A stretch of 12,000 nucleotides of DNA from Neocallimastix lanati (nom. inval.) (taxonomy: Eukaryota > Neocallimastigomycota > Neocallimastigomycetes > Neocallimastigales > Neocallimastigaceae). This document shows, piece by piece, positions 7,395-12,000 of the stretch (the stretch's first letter is position 1; each line of letters opens with the position of its first letter). Position numbers and translations under genes: made by a program. The notes beneath the pieces were generated by a model, which was not told the origin of the DNA, searched no databases, and was given only the letters and a program-made list of their open reading frames with translations. The stretch spans positions 885,501 to 897,500 of the forward strand of contig JACVTC010000070.1 in NCBI GenBank assembly GCA_016946835.1, given 5' to 3'.

Positions 7395-8032
7395 TCATTT
7401 AGAGAAAAATTTCACAGTTTTCTTATTTTTATCCTTTGTTTCACTATAGTTTATATTATTGTCATCTTCTTCTTCTTCTAATTCAGATTCCCTAAGCATT
7501 TCAATATCATCTTGTATAGGTATGACACTTTGATTTCTATTAATATTATTATAATTATTTTTATTATTACTATTATTAATATTATTAATATTATTATTAA
7601 TATTATTATTATTACTATCATTATTATTATTAATTTTATTATTATTATTAATTTTATTATTACTATTATTATTAATAATAATATTATTATTAATATTAAT
7701 ATTATTATTAACATTATTATTATTAATACTGTTATTATTACTATTATTATTAATATTATTATTACTAATAGATAAATTAGTATTACGACTCATTGCTGAC
7801 GTAATTATAGGGGTAGGTTGATCTTTTAAATTATTTTTTGTATTAATTTTTATCATATGGTTTAACTTTATTTAATTTTGGTTTTGATTTCCTTGTAGCT
7901 GCCGCCACAATTTCTGTATTATATACATGAGATTGATCTTCTTGATTAGGAAATTTTTTTTGTAGGTGTCATGTTGTTATAGTTACTATTGTTACTATTG
8001 GTTATTAATGAGTTATTTGGTATTGTCGTCAT
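7395..8032 (-). pseudogene. Asn-rich N-terminal part of gypsy Pol, relic
   Basis: The likely start is ATG 8032 (MTTIPNNSLITNSNNSNYNN), which runs to a stop after MTPTKK in an A-run frameshift. The next frame carries QEDQSHVYNTEIVAAATRKS with KPKLNKVKPYDKN, and the third, from 7856, reads INTKNNLKDQPTPIITSAMS before about 80 residues of almost pure Asn/Ile/Ser. It ends QSVIPIQDDIEMLRESELEE, DDNNINYSETKDKNKK and a stop at 7395. The segment is disordered, basic then acidic, and continues into the pre-protease segment, so it is read as the leader of the same polyprotein. It could instead be a separate host gene exon; the shared strand, spacing and continuing low-grade frameshifts favour the element. 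Confidence 0.5.
7545..7770. repeat. (ATT)n-rich imperfect trinucleotide tract
   Basis: An interrupted ATT/AAT trinucleotide tract encodes poly-Asn with scattered Ile and Ser on the minus strand. Open frames in the other phases and on the plus strand are Ile-rich by-products of the same repeat. Confidence 0.85.
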
Positions 8033-8040
8033 AAAATAAT

Positions 8041-8300
8041 TATTATTTAAATTTTTAAATATTTTTTTTTTTAGTATTTTATCTAATTTTTATTTTTTCA
8101 TTAAATTTATACATTATTAACCAATAATATATAAATTTATTATTTAATAATTTTTTGCATTTATTTTTTATATTTTAGTTATTTTATTAAATCTTTTTAG
8201 TTTTTTTTTTATTATATATACATATACCTATACCTACATATAAATTAACCCTAACCTTCTTCTCTCATTTTTCTTTTAATTTTGATTCTAAACATAAATA
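8041..8300. other. AT-rich intergenic DNA
   Basis: No gene is seen. The 5' LTR of the minus-strand gypsy element would be expected in or to the right of this stretch, but no counterpart of the sequence left of 4902 was found by eye. A TTAACCCTAACC site occurs once at 8245-8256. Confidence 0.5.
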
Positions 8301-8456
8301 TTAAATAAAATATAAAATTATTTGATATTTAAATTTAGCAATTTTTTTCCTTTTTTTTGATAATGAATCCAAGATTTTAGAAGGCGATTTTAATCGAATT
8401 TCCATTTTTAGATTTATTGGTATGTCTTTTACTTCTTTTTTTTTTAGATTTTATTA
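8301..8456 (-). other. Small Lys-rich reading frame, unrecognised
   Basis: A minus-strand frame, closed by TAA 8301-8303, reads KKKEVKDIPINLKMEIRLKS, then PSKILDSLSKKRKKIAKFKY. An internal ATG at 8405 would give 34 residues. The mixed composition and a KKRKK basic cluster look more like coding sequence than the surroundings do, but a stop lies just upstream and no partner exon is certain. Together with the acidic frame at 8533-8745 it may be part of one decayed or intron-containing gene. Confidence 0.25.
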
Positions 8457-8532
8457 ATATATTTTCAAATTCGGCGATTTAAACATAAAATTTTTTTTTT
8501 TTTTAAATAATTTTACTGTCTTTTCCATTTTA

Positions 8533-8745
8533 TTAGAAAATATCTTCCAAAGATACAGCAGAATCAATATCTTCTTCAAATTTGCTATTTTCAGAAAAGT
8601 CATCAGTGCTTCTAAATATTTCGGATAAGTAATTTGAATATTCTACTGAATCTGATAATTCTTTATATTTATTATCATAACTAGAATCAGTATCATCAAA
8701 ATTTCGTATATTACTTTTAATAGTAGTTTTTTTTTTACATTTTCG
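8533..8745 (-). other. Acidic reading frame without start codon, possible 3' exon or relic
   Basis: A 70-codon minus-strand frame reads TIKSNIRNFDDTDSSYDNKY, then KELSDSVEYSNYLSEIFRST, DDFSENSKFEEDIDSAVSLE and DIF, ending at TAA 8533-8535. It has no ATG and is preceded by an in-frame stop. Immediately upstream, across a 10-A run, another frame carries Lys/Arg-rich residues (LVRVIAIKKQILRESVFTNE), so a one-base change in the homopolymer would join them. Asp/Glu/Ser-rich, low-helix composition suggests a disordered tail. The family is unknown. It may be the end of a real gene, or of the retroelement's Gag region. Confidence 0.35.
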
Positions 8746-8822
8746 TTAGTGAAAACAGATTCCCTTAATATTTGTTTTTTTATTGCAATTACTCTTACTA
8801 ACCGCTTTTTTTTTTCTGTTGT

Positions 8823-9267
8823 TTATTTGATTACTATATTGTACATTGTCTTACTACTCTATCTTGTAGTTGATTGTTATGTTATGGTTTGGGATAATAT
8901 TAGAATTTTATTTATTTTATTTTATTTTTTTTTAATTTTTTTTTTTTTTATTAAAATCTACATTTTAATTTTTGAAAAATTTCATCTATTTATACTTTTT
9001 GACAAAATGATAAAAATAAATAGGTAAAGCCTTTCTACATTTATCATTATATCAGTAAAAAAAAAAAAAAAATAATCTACTATTATTAATTATTTCTTTA
9101 ATTTTATATTAAATTAAATTAACTAATTCATAAATTAATTATTTAATTTTAATAAATTTTGTTTATATAATTATGTATTATTTTTCATATACTAAAACTA
9201 AATTAATAAATACGAAAAAAAATGTTCATCCCCACCACCAAAGGTAAAAAAAAATTTTTTTTTTAAA
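8823..9267. other. AT-rich intergenic DNA with homopolymers
   Basis: No gene is supported. T-rich stretches near 8910-8950, an A run at about 9057-9071 and a small GC-richer spot with CCACCACCA near 9230-9240 are the only distinct points. Confidence 0.5.
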
Positions 9268-9400
9268 TTAATGGATTTAAATCCGTCAGTTCTTATTTTT
9301 ATTTTTATTTATTTTTTTTATTAATGGATTTAAATCCGTCAGTTCTTATTTTTATTTTTATTTATTTTTTTTATTAATGGATTTAAATCCGTCAGTTTCT
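9268..9400. repeat. 53-bp tandem repeat, three copies, with GGATTTAAATCC palindrome
   Basis: TTAATGGATTTAAATCCGTC begins at 9268, 9321 and 9374, an exact period of 53. The first two units are near identical throughout (core plus CAGTTCTTATTTTTATTTTT tail); the third copy diverges after CAGTT into the T-rich satellite that follows. Each copy holds the perfect 12-bp palindrome GGATTTAAATCC (9273-9284, 9326-9337, 9379-9390). The copies are adjacent, without unique spacers. Confidence 0.95.
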
Positions 9401-9607
9401 ATTTCTATTTTTTATTTTTTTATTTTTTATTTTTTTATTTTTTATTTTTTATTTTTTTATTTTTTTATTTTTTATTTTTTTTATTTTTTATTTTTTTATT
9501 TTTTTATTTTTTATTTTTTATTTTTTATTTTTTATTTTTTATTTTTTATTTTTTATTTTTTATTTTTTTATTTTTTATTTTTTATTTTTTATTTTTTTAT
9601 TTTTTTT
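9401..9607. repeat. T-rich satellite, ATTTTTT/ATTTTTTT units
   Basis: About 200 bases consist of T runs of six to eight separated by single A residues. The 107-codon plus-strand frame read through it is almost entirely Phe and Tyr with Ile and Leu, and is not a gene. Confidence 0.95.
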
Positions 9608-9636
9608 AATAAAATTAATTTTAAGTGTAAATATAT

Positions 9637-9718
9637 AAAAAAAAAAAAAAAAAAAAAAAGAGATGAATATGAAATGACATGTAGAAAAGAATATTATTAA
9701 ATATATATATATATATAT
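9637..9718. repeat. Poly(A) run and (AT)n microsatellite
   Basis: There is a 23-base A run at 9637-9659 and a nine-unit (AT) run at 9701-9718. The 40 bases between them are not repetitive. A poly(A) run next to a T-rich satellite could be the tail of a retroposed sequence, but no body is recognisable. Confidence 0.85.
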
Positions 9719-9880
9719 AAATTTTTTTTTTTAAAGAAAAACTTAAATAAAAAAAAATAAACATTTTTAATCTTTTTTTTTTATATATATATTTATATTA
9801 ATTAATTAATTATTATTCATTAAAATTTTAATAAAATTAAGTGACGTGACTTAAAATTAAAAATCTTTAAGCCATACAAC

Positions 9881-9992
9881 AAAATACAAATTTTTGTAAT
9901 AAAAAATTTCGAAATGCAACACCCCATCGAAAATTTGTATTTTAAAAATTGGCGAAATGCGACCACATTCCAATTTTCCAATTTTCCAATTT
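9881..9992. repeat. Cluster of inverted and direct repeats
   Basis: AAAATACAAATTTT (9881-9894) pairs perfectly with AAAATTTGTATTTT (9930-9943); two more pairs extend the stem if G-U is allowed. AAAATTGG (9945-9952) pairs with CCAATTTT (9970-9977), which is then repeated as CCAATTTT-CCAATTT. The loop holds a 10-bp palindrome ATTTCGAAAT (9906-9915), and CGAAATGC-[AG]-AC occurs twice (9910 and 9953). The block is GC-richer than its surroundings and lies about 410 bp upstream of the ATPase start codon. Confidence 0.8.
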
Positions 9993-10332
9993 ATATATCA
10001 TATGATAATTAAATCAGATGATTAATTAATTTATTTTTATGTAATTATTAATAAAATAATTAAAGTTTTTATTTTCATTTTATATCAATAATAAATAATT
10101 AATATTATATATATAGTCAATGTCAAAAAAATATTATTATTAATTATTTATTATATTATTGTAATATTTTAGTTTCAAATTCTTAAAAAAAAAAAAAAAA
10201 AATAAATTTAATTATTTATTTTTATTTACATTTTGATTAATTATAAATGAGAAATACTTAATTTTTTATTTTTTTTTCGTTTTAATTAATTAATTTTAAA
10301 AATAATAACAATAATAATAGATAACTGAATTG

Positions 10333-10400
10333 TTTTTATATAAATACTAGATAATAATAATAAAATATTGAGTGACAAAAAAAAAAAAAAAAAAAAAAAA
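10333..10400 (+). promoter_or_regulatory. Putative core promoter and A-tract leader of the ATPase gene
   Basis: TTTTTATATAAATAC lies about 60 bases upstream of the ATG and is the best TATA-like match, though such strings are common in this DNA. A run of 24 A residues (10377-10400) ends in the A of the start codon. A-rich sequence just before ATG is common in AT-rich protist and gut-fungal genes, and a run this long may slip in copying and be polymorphic. Confidence 0.35.
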
Positions 10401-11386
10401 TGAAACGATCAAATGAAAATGAAAATGATTTTAGATCAGAAAATAATGAAAAAAAGAGAAAGATAATTGATGAAAACGAGTTAATAAAAAAATTTTTATG
10501 TTCTAATTTTTATATTGATAAAACCTTACTAATCAAGGATTTTATAGAGGAAATATCATCAATAATATGTGTTACCGTACCCTTTGGATATGGAAAGACT
10601 GTTAATCTAAATATGTTGCGTTATTTTTTTGAAATGAATTACAAAGACGAAAATAACAATGAAAACAAAAAATTTTTTGAAAATTTAAACATAGCTAAAG
10701 AAACTAAAGATGGTGAAAGTTATATTGATCTTTATCAAGGAAAATTTCCAGTAGTTTATATTAATTTTGATGATATTTATTTAAAAAAAAGCTTTGATGA
10801 AACAATTGAAAATTTTAAACGTTTTGTCCAAAAATTGTATAGCTATTACGGGAACATTAAAAATGAAAATTTATCCGACTATGAAAAAGAAATGATAAAA
10901 AAATTTAAAAATTGTAAAGCAAATATTTATGATTTAGAGGATTCCATTGGTATTTTATGTGAATATTTGTATAATACATTCAAAAAGAAAATTATATTAT
11001 TAATAGACAATTATGATTCACTTATTCTTGATTCATTAAATACTCCTTTTTTTAATGATTTATATTTTTTTAATCAGGAATTATTATCAAATATTTTTCA
11101 AAATAAAAGATATATATTTAAATCATTCATTACTGGTAAAATTGATGTTCGATTTTTTAAACCTTTTGATTCATTTGATTACCTTTTAGCTAACAATAAA
11201 TATAATAAATATTTTAGTGTAACAGATTTAGAATTGCAAAAACTTTTGTTTGAATTCAAACTTGAAAATAAAAGTGAAGAATTTGAGAACTATTGTAATA
11301 TTAATACAAGTGATAATTCATCTATAAATCCAACCTATAACAATCATGCAAATAAAGTAAATATTATTATTTCAACATCTTTGACT

Positions 11387-11465
<79 letters not shown>

Positions 11466-12000
11466 GTAATAATAATAATAATAATAATAGTAATATAGTT
11501 AAATATTATGATTTATTTTGTATAATAAATTCTATTAAAAAATTTCTTTCTTCACAAAAATTGATAGAATCAAAAAATAATGATAATGATAATAATTTTT
11601 TTTTATCACAAAAAAATAAATTTCTTGAAATAATATTTAACAATGATTTTGATTATATTATGATTAAAGATATAGATTACCTTTTACAAAATGGATTTAT
11701 TGAAAAGTCAATTCCCAAATTATTAGAATTTGAAATGTTAAAAAAAGAATATATAAATAACAACCGAGATATCATTTGGACTTTATTTATTAAATTTGGT
11801 TATCTAATTGTTGATAATAATGAATTAAAAATAAAAAATAAAGAAATTAAAGAATTTATTAAAATAAAATTTTCTTATTGGAAAGATAATTTTTATAAAT
11901 ATTTTAAATATAGTGAAATTATTGATTTATTTATAAAAAATTATGATGAAGAAAAAATCCAAGAATTCCTTGAAAATTCAATAAACAAAGAAAATTATTC
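10400..12000 (+). CDS. AAA-ATPase-like protein, partial (3' end outside window)
   Basis: The frame stays open from ATG 10400 to the window end: 533 full codons, no stop. It belongs to the AAA-ATPase-like family that usually precedes a DUF1703/PD-(D/E)XK nuclease-like region and is expanded in gut fungi. After a charged leader with a KKRK cluster come YIDKTLLIKDF (38-48), a Walker A loop FGYGKTVNLNMLRYFFE (62-78), GKFPVVYINFDDI, a helical stretch, the Walker B strand IILLIDNYDSLI (198-209) and FITGK (243-247, sensor-like). A poly-Asn tract fills about 331-365. The second half has NSIKKFLSSQKLIES, WTLFIKFGYLIVDNN and KNKEIKEFIKI, all familiar from the family. Typical members have RPRRFGK-[ST] and LIDEYD; here the Arg pair is lost and the Glu is Asn204, so ATP hydrolysis may be weak or absent. 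Its cellular role is unknown. No intron is needed within the window. Confidence 0.85.
11390..11494 (+). repeat. In-frame AAT repeat encoding poly-Asn
   Basis: There are 25 consecutive Asn codons (all AAT but one AAC) at 11390-11464, then AGT, seven AAT, AGT and one AAT. It sits between the ATPase core and the C-terminal helical half, where family members have a degenerate linker, and it keeps the frame. It is nearly pure, so it should vary in length between strains. Confidence 0.95.

Larger units (their letters stand above)
4902..8032 (-). mobile_element. Decayed Ty3/gypsy (chromovirus-type) retrotransposon, pol region
   Basis: One element in minus orientation: Asn-rich leader (8032-7395), pre-protease segment (7394-7040), protease (7010-6640), acidic linker (6617-6420), reverse transcriptase (6381-5640), RNase H (5640-5017), chromodomain-like tail (5004-4925) and polypurine tract (4912-4902). 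The order protease-RT-RNase H followed by a chromodomain tail is Ty3/gypsy. G+C is clearly higher than in the flanks, most of all at 4900-5650. Many frameshifts, several nonsense codons, a lost integrase core and expanded homopolymers show that it is long dead. Neither LTR was delimited. Confidence 0.85.

Noticed and set aside
7478-7775. Ile-rich frames on both strands over the ATT tract
   Set aside because: They are alternative phases of the trinucleotide repeat that encodes poly-Asn on the minus strand.
8245-8256. Telomere-like TTAACCCTAACC
   Set aside because: It is a single occurrence of less than two repeat units, with no array.
8749-9027. 92-codon plus-strand frame that looks like a membrane protein
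   Set aside because: It is Phe/Ile/Leu-rich because the DNA is T-rich; it is antisense to Lys/Arg-rich minus-strand sequence and its homopolymer segments drive the hydrophobicity.
9268-9400. CRISPR-like array
   Set aside because: The three units are directly adjacent with no unique spacers, and the context is eukaryotic.
9377-9700. 107-codon Phe/Tyr-rich frame
   Set aside because: It is a translation of the T-rich satellite and the poly(A) run.
1-12000. Dictyostelium as source
   Set aside because: Poly-Asn and AT-richness would fit, but the AAA-ATPase-like family and FLYWCH/MULE transposase fit gut fungi better. Sequence alone does not prove it.

Overview
This window looks like AT-rich nuclear DNA from a eukaryote whose genome is crowded with decayed transposons. 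The best fit is an anaerobic gut fungus (Neocallimastigomycota). The reasons are the extreme A+T content, long poly(A)/poly(T) runs, asparagine homopolymers written as AAT codons inside coding sequence, a protein of the AAA-ATPase-like family that is expanded in these fungi, and MULE and Ty3/gypsy relics. The assignment is inference from family knowledge; no rRNA or marker gene is present.

Layout. 1-654: AT-rich, no gene seen. 655-1980: a broken FLYWCH/MULE transposase whose two halves lie head to head on opposite strands (C-terminal half on minus at 655-1294, N-terminal half on plus at 1321-1980), as if one half had been inverted. 2139-2313: short tandem repeats. 2547-2742: a gypsy Gag fragment (minus). 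2825-2920: a GC-richer inverted repeat. 2921-4900: AT-rich DNA with two LTR-promoter-like blocks and one unidentified coding scrap. 4902-8032: a decayed Ty3/gypsy Pol on the minus strand. It shows, in reading order, an Asn-rich leader, a pre-protease segment, a retropepsin with DSG changed to DSC, an acidic linker, a reverse transcriptase with YIDD, RNase H, and then directly a chromodomain-like tail and polypurine tract; the integrase core is missing. 8301-8745: two small minus-strand reading frames of unknown nature. 9268-9720: three 53-bp tandem repeats carrying a GGATTTAAATCC palindrome, followed by T-rich satellite, poly(A) and (AT)n. 9881-9992: a cluster of inverted and direct repeats.

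10400-12000 (plus strand, running off the window) is the only gene that looks intact: an AAA-ATPase-like protein with an unusual Walker A loop, an Asn in place of the usual Walker B Glu, and a 25-residue poly-Asn insert. Its expected C-terminal nuclease-like part would lie beyond the window.

The parts do not form a pathway: this is one live-looking gene beside a transposon graveyard. I see no convincing new biological system. The best leads are the motif changes in the ATPase, the inverted MULE, the gypsy deletion whose junction sits in a hairpin, the homopolymer expansions inside the relics, and the two structured islands at 2825-2920 and 9881-9992.
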